64,000 nt of DNA from Methanocaldococcus infernus ME (lineage in GTDB: Archaea > AGJL01 > Methanococci > Methanococcales > Methanocaldococcaceae), in NCBI RefSeq assembly GCF_000092305.1, contig NC_014122.1:682001-746000 (forward strand), in the 5' to 3' direction. Below the pieces are notes generated by a model. It was not told where the DNA came from, made no database searches, and worked only from the letters and a program-made list of their open reading frames with translations. Shown here one piece after another: positions 42,286-50,431 of this stretch (within the stretch, counting starts at the first letter, position 1; every line of letters begins with the position of its first letter). Position numbers and translations under genes: made by a program.

Positions 42286-43032
42286 TTAGAGTAGATTGGT
42301 TAATTTAAATGAATAAATAAAAGTTAATAGGAGATATAAAAAAGCTCTACCAACCTGGTTAGAGAATCCTAATACATCTCCATTAATGCCTCCAAACTCT
42401 TTTTTTCCAAGATAGCTTACAAAAATTCCTATAATAATGGATGATAAAATAAGAATAGCTACTATTCTACCATTAGCTAAAAATAAAAGTGGGAAAGTTA
42501 GTATAAGCCCTAAGGTTAAATGCTTTATATCACTCTTCTTAATAAAGAGTTTTGCTGAACTCTCCTTCATTGGAGCTCCAAACACTGCAGTTGTGAGGAG
42601 AGACAATCTTGAAAGAACTTCAACAATTAGGATATAGAAGATATTTATTTTTAGAATATAAGATAGAGAAAATATTGAAAAGGCTAAGTAAAAAAATCCA
42701 TATATAAAGGCTCCAGTCCCTAACCTTGTATCCTTTAAGATCTTTATTTTTTCCTCTTTACTTTTACATGCCATTAGAGCATCTCCAACATCTAAGAGAC
42801 CATCTAAGTGCTGAAATCCATTTAAATATTCAACTAAAAAAATTATTAAGGTTGCTAAAAGAATTGGTGGAAGGAAAGAGAAGAGAAGAGAGATAAATAA
42901 TCCTAAGATCCCAAATATATAGCCAACAAGAACAACAAGATAAAAATGCTTAGCCAATAATTCAATATCAAAACTCTCAGTAGAGATTGGGATCCTTGTA
43001 AAGAATATAAGAGCTAATTTAAAAGCCTTCAT
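42286..43032 (-). CDS. cobS: Adenosylcobinamide-GDP ribazoletransferase CobS
   Basis: A 248-residue membrane enzyme with six to seven helices. It joins alpha-ribazole to adenosylcobinamide-GDP, the last or second-last step of cobamide synthesis, needed for methyl transfer by Mtr. Recognisable parts are LIFFTRIPIS near the start, NGFQHLDGLLDVGDALMAC with conserved D-G-x-x-D, and KIKILKDTRLGTGAFIYGF. The GINGDVLGFSNQVGRAFLYL segment near the C-terminus is also conserved. It overlaps the HAD phosphatase gene upstream by four bases. Confidence 0.93.
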   Translation of the reverse strand: MKAFKLALIFFTRIPISTESFDIELLAKHFYLVVLVGYIFGILGLFISLLFSFLPPILLATLIIFLVEYLNGFQHLDGLLDVGDALMACKSKEEKIKILKDTRLGTGAFIYGFFYLAFSIFSLSYILKINIFYILIVEVLSRLSLLTTAVFGAPMKESSAKLFIKKSDIKHLTLGLILTFPLLFLANGRIVAILILSSIIIGIFVSYLGKKEFGGINGDVLGFSNQVGRAFLYLLLTFIYSFKLTNLL

Positions 43033-43715
43033 TGTCCTCCTTCTCTCAATTTTTTAACAATTTCTATTAGCTCCCAAAGATCCTTAATAGTGTAATCAGC
43101 TTTTCCTTCCATATCCTTATACTTCCCCCTTAAAATCCTTACTGTTATCATTCCAACCTTCTTAGCTGGCTCTATATCTCTATCTATCCTATCTCCAACA
43201 TATATAACCTCTTCTCCCTTTAAGCCAAATCTCTTTAAACCATATTTAAAAAATTCTAAGTGAGGCTTCCCCAGCCCAAACTCTTCTGAGGTTATAACCT
43301 CATCAAAAAAAGTATGTATTCCTAACCTAATTAACTTCTCCCACTGCTTTATTGTTAGCCCATCAGTTAGAACCCCTAACTTTAAACTCATCTTCTTCAG
43401 CTCTATTAAAGTCTTTATTGTATTTGGATAAGGTCTTAAGAGGGCCACTTTAACATTGTGATAGGTTATAATTCCTGTGGCTATGATCATTGGATCATAT
43501 CTACCAAGTACAGACTTAACAAGGTCATCAAAGTGCTTCCCATAGTTAGAGCCTTTATCCTTTATTATCTTATTTAGTATTTCCATAGCCTCATCTAAGC
43601 TAACATTAAGCCCAGCATCTATCATAGACTTTACAGCTTCCCTTCTTGCTATAGAGACAAACTCTGAAGAGTTATAGAGAGTGTCATCTAAGTCAAATAA
43701 GATCCCTTTTATCAT
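43029..43715 (-). CDS. HAD-superfamily hydrolase
   Basis: 228 residues. The HAD catalytic pair is in GILFDLDDTLYNS, motif II is LGVLTDGLTIKQWEK, and motifs III/IV are FGLGKPHLEFF and VIYVGDRIDRDIEPAKKVG. A helical cap of the phosphoglycolate/haloacid type lies between motifs I and II. The gene overlaps cobS on one side and a 91-residue gene on the other by four bases each. In cobS context a role as alpha-ribazole-phosphate phosphatase (CobZ/CobC-like) is an attractive inference, since such an activity is needed, but the sequence does not prove it. Confidence 0.85.
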   Translation of the reverse strand: MIKGILFDLDDTLYNSSEFVSIARREAVKSMIDAGLNVSLDEAMEILNKIIKDKGSNYGKHFDDLVKSVLGRYDPMIIATGIITYHNVKVALLRPYPNTIKTLIELKKMSLKLGVLTDGLTIKQWEKLIRLGIHTFFDEVITSEEFGLGKPHLEFFKYGLKRFGLKGEEVIYVGDRIDRDIEPAKKVGMITVRILRGKYKDMEGKADYTIKDLWELIEIVKKLREGGQ

Positions 43716-43987
43716 GCTCTTAACCTTATTTTCTCTTTAACCATATTAAAGAGGCCAACAAAGTCATCATCCTCTTTAACTGGCACTATTATTAAACCAA
43801 GTTTCTCATGCTTCTCTATCCAAGAGATGTCATAGACAGGTACATCTATCTTTACAGGCTCATCCTTAGGATTGCCAACTATTATATTCCTATATGGGAA
43901 TTTATAATCTCCATAAGGTAGAGTTCTCTCCCTAATATAGCCTCCAAGAGCCATAACATGCTTAGGTAAGATTAACATCTTAGGCAT
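43712..43987 (-). CDS. Small conserved protein of unknown function
   Basis: 91 residues with no signal or membrane segment. It begins MPKMLILPKHVMALGGYIRE and has the motif PYGDYKFPYRNIIVGNPKDE, then IDVPVYDISWIEKHEKLGLI. I recall a protein of this kind beside the cobS/HAD pair in M. jannaschii but no function. The ATG at 43987 has a weak upstream GTTGAT; the inner ATG at codon 4 is possible. It is the first gene of a three-gene overlapping run ending with cobS. Confidence 0.65.
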   Translation of the reverse strand: MPKMLILPKHVMALGGYIRERTLPYGDYKFPYRNIIVGNPKDEPVKIDVPVYDISWIEKHEKLGLIIVPVKEDDDFVGLFNMVKEKIRLRA

Positions 43988-44069
43988 AATATCAACCCAT
44001 AAATTTTATTAACTTAGTTTATCTAATTAAATTCTTAACATTGCCCTATATTTATTTGGTGATCTTAAC

Positions 44070-45584
44070 ATGGAATCTTATAGATTTTGTGGTATAATAA
44101 GTAATCCTTATGCAGATGGGATAAGGATAGGGAGTGAAATTAAAAATAAACTTAGTGGCTCATCCTTAATTTTAGTGTTCTCAAACATTGATGAGGAGAA
44201 GACTAAAGAGTTCTTATCCGGGTTAGGAAAGCATGTTCCTCTTGACAATGTTATAGGCTGTTCTGTAAGAGGAACATTTTTTTCAAATAATAAATATTAT
44301 AGTGACAGTATCTTAATTTATGCATTCCCTCCTCATCTTAAATCAGCCATCACCTTTGGGAACTCTGGAGAGGAGTTACATGAAAATATTAGAGAGGAGT
44401 TAATTAGAAAATATTCAACAATCTCTGAGGCTGGTTATAAATACTTGGGAATTATGCTTTTAGATTGGGATGAAGATCCTAATGTAGGCTGTAAAATACT
44501 AAATGACTTTTGTAAGGCTTCAAGTATCCCTACAATTGGGGGAGTGGCTTCAGATGACTTCTCATTTAATAAAACCTTTTTAATTTATAAAGGTGAGATT
44601 TTAAAAAATACCTGTGTCCTTGGAGTTGTTGGAGGAAAGTTTAGATTTGACCTCTTCCAGATTCATGGTTATGAAGCAACTAACATTTACATGAAAGTTA
44701 CAAGGTCTGAAAAAAATATAATTTATGAACTTGATGGCAAGCCAGCTTATGAAAGATATGTTGAAGGAATAGCTGAATACTTAGGATTATCAAAGAGCTA
44801 TGTTGAAGAAAACTTATGTATTGGCTTCTCTACTTTAGATGAGGATAAGCTATTCCTCTCTATCTTCCATCCTGTTGGGTATATAAGCCTTGATGGTAAG
44901 ATAGCCCCACTTTACATTATTGAGTCTGATGGAAAATACTTGAAGATTACAAGAGAGGTTAATGAAGGAATCTATTTATCCTTATTATCCTTTAATTTAA
45001 GCCTATTTTTAAGAAAGTTAAAGGATAAGCTTGAATACTACACAATGAACTTTAAAAGTCCCTCCATCTTACTATTTGAGTGTGCTGGAATTAACTTTAT
45101 AAAAGAGAAGCTTTTGAATAGTCAAGTCCCTTACTTTAGGAGATATTCTCCAACAACTTTAGACTTTGAAAAGTACAAAAATGTATATGGATGGCTAACT
45201 TATGGAGAACTTCTTTCTAAGGATTTGGTTAGATGCTTTACTCACTTAACACTCTCTGGCTTGGTGGTTGAGAATTCAAGTATAGAATTTAATATAATTG
45301 AAGGCTTGAAAGCTTTTGAATTTAATGAGCTTGAGATTAAAATTATTCTTTTACTTTTAGGCTCTCCTCTATTCTTAGAAGATATTGCCAAAAAATTGAA
45401 TATAAGTAAGTATGAGGCTGATCTTATATTAAAAAAGCTTATTAATAAAGGAATAGTTTCAAAGATTGGAGAGAAATATAGAATTGAGAACTTAAAAGAA
45501 TCCTTAGAAAAGATTGATCAAGAGCTTGACCTTAAATATGTGGAGAACAAGCTAAAAAGATATTTGCTATTAAAACTACTCTGA
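44070..45584 (+). CDS. FIST-domain sensor protein with C-terminal winged helix
   Basis: 504 residues without membrane segments. The N-terminal FIST-N part includes [55 protein letters not shown] and [18 protein letters not shown]. The FIST-C part follows ([36 protein letters not shown]). Residues about 415-485 look like a winged helix: [58 protein letters not shown] domains are thought to sense small ligands, often amino acids. This one joined to a DNA-binding-type domain would be a one-component regulator. GGTGATCTTAAC precedes the ATG. The stop overlaps the convergent NYN gene. Confidence 0.8.
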   Translation: MESYRFCGIISNPYADGIRIGSEIKNKLSGSSLILVFSNIDEEKTKEFLSGLGKHVPLDNVIGCSVRGTFFSNNKYYSDSILIYAFPPHLKSAITFGNSGEELHENIREELIRKYSTISEAGYKYLGIMLLDWDEDPNVGCKILNDFCKASSIPTIGGVASDDFSFNKTFLIYKGEILKNTCVLGVVGGKFRFDLFQIHGYEATNIYMKVTRSEKNIIYELDGKPAYERYVEGIAEYLGLSKSYVEENLCIGFSTLDEDKLFLSIFHPVGYISLDGKIAPLYIIESDGKYLKITREVNEGIYLSLLSFNLSLFLRKLKDKLEYYTMNFKSPSILLFECAGINFIKEKLLNSQVPYFRRYSPTTLDFEKYKNVYGWLTYGELLSKDLVRCFTHLTLSGLVVENSSIEFNIIEGLKAFEFNELEIKIILLLLGSPLFLEDIAKKLNISKYEADLILKKLINKGIVSKIGEKYRIENLKESLEKIDQELDLKYVENKLKRYLLLKLL

Positions 45585-46097
45585 TTCCTCTTTTTTCTCC
45601 TCTTTCTTCTCTTCAAATTTAAACTCTTCATTAATTTTTATTACATAATCAGCTATTTTCTGTAAAGCCTTAGAAAAGCCTGGCTCTGCTCCTATGACAA
45701 TTATCTTTTTCCCTTTTTCTTTAGCCTTTCTTATTGCTGGTAGAAAGTCAGCATCTCTTGTTACATAGGCTATAGTATCTATGTTGGGATTAAAAACCAA
45801 CTCAGTGGCATCAACAGCCATCTCTACATCTACATCACCAGCTGAAATTTTTGGTTCAAATCCTTGGTTAATGACAGCCTCAATTAGCTTCTCAGAGGCA
45901 TATTGGTTTAAGTAAACTCTCCCTATAACTATGTCACCAAATTCACTTAAGATTTCCCTAATTTTGTCAAGGTCAATATTAAATTCCTTCCTAAGCATGT
46001 TAGGACCATCTATTAACAGTGCTATCTTATGCCCTCCCTTTCTTTTAATAGTCTTTTCATAAATTTTACTTGTGATACTTTCCAACTTTTTCCACAT
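45576..46097 (-). CDS. NYN-domain (PIN-like) protein
   Basis: 173 residues from the ATG at 46097; in-frame TTG (46112) and ATG (46106) lie before or on the GGTGA. The core is [60 protein letters not shown] and [20 protein letters not shown], the NYN layout with conserved acidic residues for metal-dependent RNA cleavage. The C-terminus is a charged tail [15 protein letters not shown]. Archaeal members of this family (TIGR00288 type) are widespread but uncharacterised. It converges on the FIST gene with a nine-base overlap. Confidence 0.8.
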   Translation of the reverse strand: MWKKLESITSKIYEKTIKRKGGHKIALLIDGPNMLRKEFNIDLDKIREILSEFGDIVIGRVYLNQYASEKLIEAVINQGFEPKISAGDVDVEMAVDATELVFNPNIDTIAYVTRDADFLPAIRKAKEKGKKIIVIGAEPGFSKALQKIADYVIKINEEFKFEEKKEEKKEESE

Positions 46098-46228
46098 GTC
46101 CCTCATCACCAAAAAAATTATAAAGAGAAAAAAATTAAAAACAGTAGGAAGTAAAATTAATATGGAATTTCACAATTAAAATTATTATTCTTTATCCTCT
46201 CTTATACTTAAATCTACTTGGTGGTTGA

Positions 46229-46537
46229 ATGAAATGTCCCTACTGTGGAGGAAGCTGTATAAATGAAGAAGTGGCTAAGCTGTATTTAGAATCTGTTAAG
46301 GTGTTCTTTGAATTTGAGATTAGTAGGGCTGATAAAGAGTTGGAAGAGCTTGACACAAGAAAGTATCCTCCAGTTGGAGATGTTGGAGAGTGTAAAAAAA
46401 CTCATGGGAGAATTTACTTATGCCCTTTTTGTAAAGAACCTTTTAAAGCTACTTATGAGCAGGGGAAAATAACTATTACTTGCCCAAACTGTAAGAAAGT
46501 TCTATGTCTCCCAGCAACAAATAGAACAATTTGTTAA
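46229..46537 (+). CDS. Small zinc-ribbon protein
   Basis: 102 residues with three CxxC-type knuckles: KCPYCGGSC at the start, IYLCPFCKEPF in the middle and ITCPNCKKVLCLP near the end. The first and last pairs could each bind zinc. A helical segment EEVAKLYLESVKVFFEFEIS separates them. I do not recognise the family; zinc-ribbon proteins of this size often bind nucleic acid or act as assembly factors. GGTGG lies four bases before the ATG. The chemoreceptor gene follows after nine bases, so the two are likely cotranscribed. Confidence 0.75.
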   Translation: MKCPYCGGSCINEEVAKLYLESVKVFFEFEISRADKELEELDTRKYPPVGDVGECKKTHGRIYLCPFCKEPFKATYEQGKITITCPNCKKVLCLPATNRTIC

Positions 46538-46546
46538 GGTGATATT

Positions 46547-48811
46547 GTGAAGATAAAACTTAAAAGTATTGTTCATAAAATAGCTCTAACCTCAATAATA
46601 TCAATTTTATTAACAATAATAATTGTTGGAGCTTTAACCTATACAACTACCTCTGGTAAAGTTGATGAGATATTATTTAAAAATTTAGAAGAAAGGGGAA
46701 AAGTAGTAGAAAAAGAATTATACTATATAAATCATGAATTTCTTTTATCATCTCACTATATTTCAGAGAATCCTAAAGTAATTTCAGCTATTGAGAATAA
46801 AAATGAAAAGCTTTTACATGATTTTGGGAAGGAAATAAAAGAAAAATTGGGCTGTGAGTTAGTCTTATTTTATGATAAAAATGGAAATTTAGTGGCAAGT
46901 TCCAATAGATTAAATGCTCTTGGAGATAAAGAGTTAGAGGATTTAATTAGTAAAGCTGGAGACTCTGCACTAATGGGATACTATGTTATTAACAAAGATG
47001 TTATGGAGAAAGAGAACTTAAAAAATTTATGGGTTGATGTAATTCCAACTGAGAATGGAGTTTCTGTAGATCCAGACATTGGAAAAAATGGACTTTCTTT
47101 AATAGCCCTACATCCAGTTAAAGAAAATAATAAAGTTATAGGTTATGTTTTAATTGCTGACGTATTAAACAAAAACTTAGACTTAGTTGAAAAACTAAAG
47201 CAAACCTCTGGAGCAGATATAACTATATTCTTAGATGGATTAAGAATAGCTACTACCATTAAAATAAATGGAAAGCCTGCCATTGGAACTACAATTTCTC
47301 CTAAAGTCTATGAAACTGTAATTAAAGAGGGGAAAATTTATAGAGGATTTGCTGATGTTGTTGGTAAAAAGTGTGCTGTTGAATATGTCCCTATAAAAGA
47401 TGTTGATGGAAAAGTTGTAGGAGCCTATGCTGTAGCTGTTCCTGTAGAAACATTTGCCTCAGCCTTAACAGATATTAGGAATTCAGTGCTATTTGCTGGA
47501 TTTATTGGCTTAATTATTGGAGCTGGAATATCTGTATACTTTGGAAGGAGATTAATTAAGCCAATATTCAGCCTTATGGAAGGGGTTGAGAAGGTTATTA
47601 AAGGAGACTACAATGCTAAAGTTGAAGTAGATTCTGATGATGAACTTGGAAAGCTTGCAGAGATGTTTAATAAATTGGTAGATACATTAAAAGAGAAAGA
47701 AGAAGAGATAAAAAGAAGAGGGTTGCTAACCAAGTGGTTAATTGAAGATTTAAAGAGAGTTATGACAAGAGTAGCTGAAGGGGACTTCTCTGTAAGGATG
47801 GATACAACAGAGGTTAAAGAAGGAATAAAAAGAGATGTAAGAATTCAGAAGTTAATAAATAAAGCTTTAGACATGATCTCAGAACTTATTAAAAAATTAA
47901 AAGAAGACGTTGATAGGCTACATGAAAAGCTTAAAACCTTGGAAGAAGAGGCAGATAGAGTTAAGGAAGTTTCTGATCAAGTTGCCGATGCTGCTAACCA
48001 AGTTGCTGTAGCTGCAACAGATCAGTCTAATAAGTTACAAGATATAACTCAAGAGTTAGAAGATGTTAATAAGTTAGCCAACGATGCTTACAACTCAGCG
48101 TTAGAAGGAGTTGAAGCTGTTAAATCTGTAGAAGAAGCTTCTCAGGTTGGAGTTGAGAAGGTTGAAAACGCTATAGAAACAATGCAAAGAATAGCTAACG
48201 TTATTGATGAGTTAGGAAGAGCGTTAGAAGAGCTTGGTAAGAAGAGTCAGAAGATTAATGAGATTACAGCTTTAATTAAAGATATCGCCGAGCAAACAGG
48301 TTTATTAGCTTTAAACGCTTCTATTGAAGCAGCAAGGGCTGGAGAGGCTGGAAGAGGTTTCGCTGTAGTTGCAAGTGAAATTAAAGGCTTAGCCGAAGAG
48401 ATTGGAAAGTCTGTAGACGACATCAATAAGACGGTTGAAGAGATAAGAGAGGCTATAGAGAAAACTATAGACTTAGGATTAACTGGAAAGAATGAAGTTG
48501 ATAATGGAGTTGTTGCTATAGATGAGGTTAATAACGCATTCTTAAAGATAAAAGAGGCTGTTGATAAAGCTCATGAGAAAATGGAAGTTATTAAACAAGC
48601 TGTCCAAAACGTAACTGAGAATGTTGAAAAAGCTCTAAGAGATGTCCAAGATGTTGCTTCAATCTCAGAGGAGTTCGCTGCCACCGCTGAGGAATTAACA
48701 GCTTCAACTGAAGAGTTGAACGGAGCTATTGAGCAAATAGATAATGCTGTAAAAGAGTTAGAACAGATAGTTGATGATATTAAGAAATCTTCAGATAGAT
48801 TTAAGGTTTAA
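46547..48811 (+). CDS. Methyl-accepting chemotaxis protein
   Basis: 754 residues. A first membrane helix (about 10-32) is followed by an extracytoplasmic Cache-type sensor (35-305) with [20 protein letters not shown] and [21 protein letters not shown] second helix spans about 308-330, then a HAMP domain (332-385), a HAMP-like second segment (395-450) and the signalling coiled coil. Its tip is [20 protein letters not shown] followed by [20 protein letters not shown], which contacts CheA/CheW. The start is GTG at 46547, six bases after AAGGTGA. It belongs functionally with cheW-cheB-cheA at 13.6-18.2 kb. Its signalling half uses markedly more CpG-containing codons than its sensor half. Confidence 0.93.
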   Translation: MKIKLKSIVHKIALTSIISILLTIIIVGALTYTTTSGKVDEILFKNLEERGKVVEKELYYINHEFLLSSHYISENPKVISAIENKNEKLLHDFGKEIKEKLGCELVLFYDKNGNLVASSNRLNALGDKELEDLISKAGDSALMGYYVINKDVMEKENLKNLWVDVIPTENGVSVDPDIGKNGLSLIALHPVKENNKVIGYVLIADVLNKNLDLVEKLKQTSGADITIFLDGLRIATTIKINGKPAIGTTISPKVYETVIKEGKIYRGFADVVGKKCAVEYVPIKDVDGKVVGAYAVAVPVETFASALTDIRNSVLFAGFIGLIIGAGISVYFGRRLIKPIFSLMEGVEKVIKGDYNAKVEVDSDDELGKLAEMFNKLVDTLKEKEEEIKRRGLLTKWLIEDLKRVMTRVAEGDFSVRMDTTEVKEGIKRDVRIQKLINKALDMISELIKKLKEDVDRLHEKLKTLEEEADRVKEVSDQVADAANQVAVAATDQSNKLQDITQELEDVNKLANDAYNSALEGVEAVKSVEEASQVGVEKVENAIETMQRIANVIDELGRALEELGKKSQKINEITALIKDIAEQTGLLALNASIEAARAGEAGRGFAVVASEIKGLAEEIGKSVDDINKTVEEIREAIEKTIDLGLTGKNEVDNGVVAIDEVNNAFLKIKEAVDKAHEKMEVIKQAVQNVTENVEKALRDVQDVASISEEFAATAEELTASTEELNGAIEQIDNAVKELEQIVDDIKKSSDRFKV

Positions 48812-49274
48812 ATCTCTTTTTAATCTTTTCAACCAATATCTTTAAATCTTCTATATTTGAGGTTCTTATATCTCTATTTTGAGGAAATTTTAATATGATG
48901 TCCTCAAAAATTGAGGTGTTTATGGGCTTTTTTATTAGATAGTAGTATCTTGCTAAGATATTCATCCTGTAGGTTATAATTTGACTTAAATATTTTAAAG
49001 CTGTCTCTTCAGTTGTTACTCCATACACATCTTCTCTTAAAAGAGCTAACCCAACTAAAACCTTTACTATATCAAATTTAATAAATTCTGTACTTTCCCT
49101 CTGAGTTCTAAGAACTTCATATAAGTAGATAGTTAGTTCTCTCAAAGACTTCCATGGAAGGTTTAGATCTTCAACCTCTTCTAAGCTCTTACACTTCCAT
49201 AGAGGAATTTTTTTATCTTTAACCTTAACTTCATGCTCTAAACAGAGGTTATAGAGTGTTTCATAAACATCCAT
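48801..49274 (-). CDS. Unknown protein ending the HerA-NurA operon
   Basis: 157 residues from ATG 49274; GTGAT (49283-49279), which overlaps the nurA stop, is its ribosome-binding site. It is largely helical: [20 protein letters not shown], then [20 protein letters not shown] and [21 protein letters not shown] do not recognise the family. It follows nurA with no gap and so is part of the herA-mre11-rad50-nurA transcript, which suggests a role in DNA end processing. It ends with an 11-base convergent overlap with the chemoreceptor gene. Confidence 0.7.
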   Translation of the reverse strand: MDVYETLYNLCLEHEVKVKDKKIPLWKCKSLEEVEDLNLPWKSLRELTIYLYEVLRTQRESTEFIKFDIVKVLVGLALLREDVYGVTTEETALKYLSQIITYRMNILARYYYLIKKPINTSIFEDIILKFPQNRDIRTSNIEDLKILVEKIKKRFKP

Positions 49275-49279
49275 TAGTA

Positions 49280-50431
49280 TCACTCTAAGATATATCTACC
49301 ATACTTTATATAAGCCCCTAACCCCTCTTTTTTTAGTTTAAATGTAAGTTCTCTAACCAACTCATCAAACCATCTTTTCTCAATTTTAACCCCTTCATGA
49401 GCTTTCTTTAAGGGATAGATGTAGCCAGAGACCACATGAGATAGAATATTACTTATTAACTCCTCATCAATGTCAAGATTTGACTGAATGTTAAATATAT
49501 AACCTCCTTTCATAGCCCTAATGAAGGCTAAGGGAACCCCTAAATTTATATATTTATTTATATTTGGGAAATACTTCTCTATAGCCTCAGGCAATCTATG
49601 AGAAACCTTAGCCCTCTCCTTTGGTATGAAATATCCTTCTTTTTCCTCATTAAAGTTCTTCAATATATAGAGCTCTATTAAAGGAATATCTAACTTCTCA
49701 GATATTACTCTTGAGTAAAAGCTTTTAGCCACATAAACCAATTTTTTATTTAAAACTTTATCTAAGGAGTAGAGATACTCTAAATAGTTTAGAACTACAT
49801 GAATAATTTCCCTACTCTCCTCTAAGTTAAAGCTCATCTCTCTATAGTATTCTTCAAAGTTCTCTAATATATTGTCAGATAAAATTGTATTCTCTCTAAC
49901 CTTTTTATTTTCCTTTATTTTATCTTCTAACTCAAGATAATGACTATCTAAAAGCTCTATAAACTCTTTTATCATCTCCTTTAACTTACTTTCTCCTAAC
50001 TCCTTATTTATAGTCTTTATTCCCTCAATACATTCAGGATAAACTGGAGGTCTTGTTAATGATCCTGTTAAGGTTCCATCCATAAAGATTAGATAATTAG
50101 AGTCTCCAACAAAGTAAGCTAACTTATTCTCTAAGGTTTCCATCTGTAACCTTATAATTTGGTCAGAAATTCTATAGTTGTAAATTAAAGCATTTGTATG
50201 GCTTAAATATTTACTCTTCCCACAGCCAAAGGCATATGAGGCTACAGAGTAAAGGATGGTTCCACTTAATCTTTCTCTTCCTAAGCTTCCATCTACAGCA
50301 TAGCACTTACACTCCTTTTTTTGAGGAAGCTCATTCCACTCTATTTTTTTATGCTTAAGCTCTTCCTCATATCTCCTTAAATCCTCCTTTAACACCTTAA
50401 CTATTCTCTCTATATTTTCCTTAGATATCAT
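49280..50431 (-). CDS. nurA: 5'-3' nuclease NurA
   Basis: 383 residues. The NurA domain shows its first metal-binding aspartate in CKCYAVDGSLGRERLSGTIL (near residue 48) and a second in YLIFMDGTLTGSLTRPPVYP. A third lies in the C-terminal part. NurA works with the HerA ATPase to resect DNA ends to 3' overhangs for RadA. The ATG overlaps the rad50 stop (ATGA), with GAGGTAGA as ribosome-binding site. The two C-terminal blocks RLPEAIEKYFPNINKY and PLKKAHEGVKIEKRWFDEL are also NurA-like. Confidence 0.92.
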   Translation of the reverse strand: MISKENIERIVKVLKEDLRRYEEELKHKKIEWNELPQKKECKCYAVDGSLGRERLSGTILYSVASYAFGCGKSKYLSHTNALIYNYRISDQIIRLQMETLENKLAYFVGDSNYLIFMDGTLTGSLTRPPVYPECIEGIKTINKELGESKLKEMIKEFIELLDSHYLELEDKIKENKKVRENTILSDNILENFEEYYREMSFNLEESREIIHVVLNYLEYLYSLDKVLNKKLVYVAKSFYSRVISEKLDIPLIELYILKNFNEEKEGYFIPKERAKVSHRLPEAIEKYFPNINKYINLGVPLAFIRAMKGGYIFNIQSNLDIDEELISNILSHVVSGYIYPLKKAHEGVKIEKRWFDELVRELTFKLKKEGLGAYIKYGRYILE

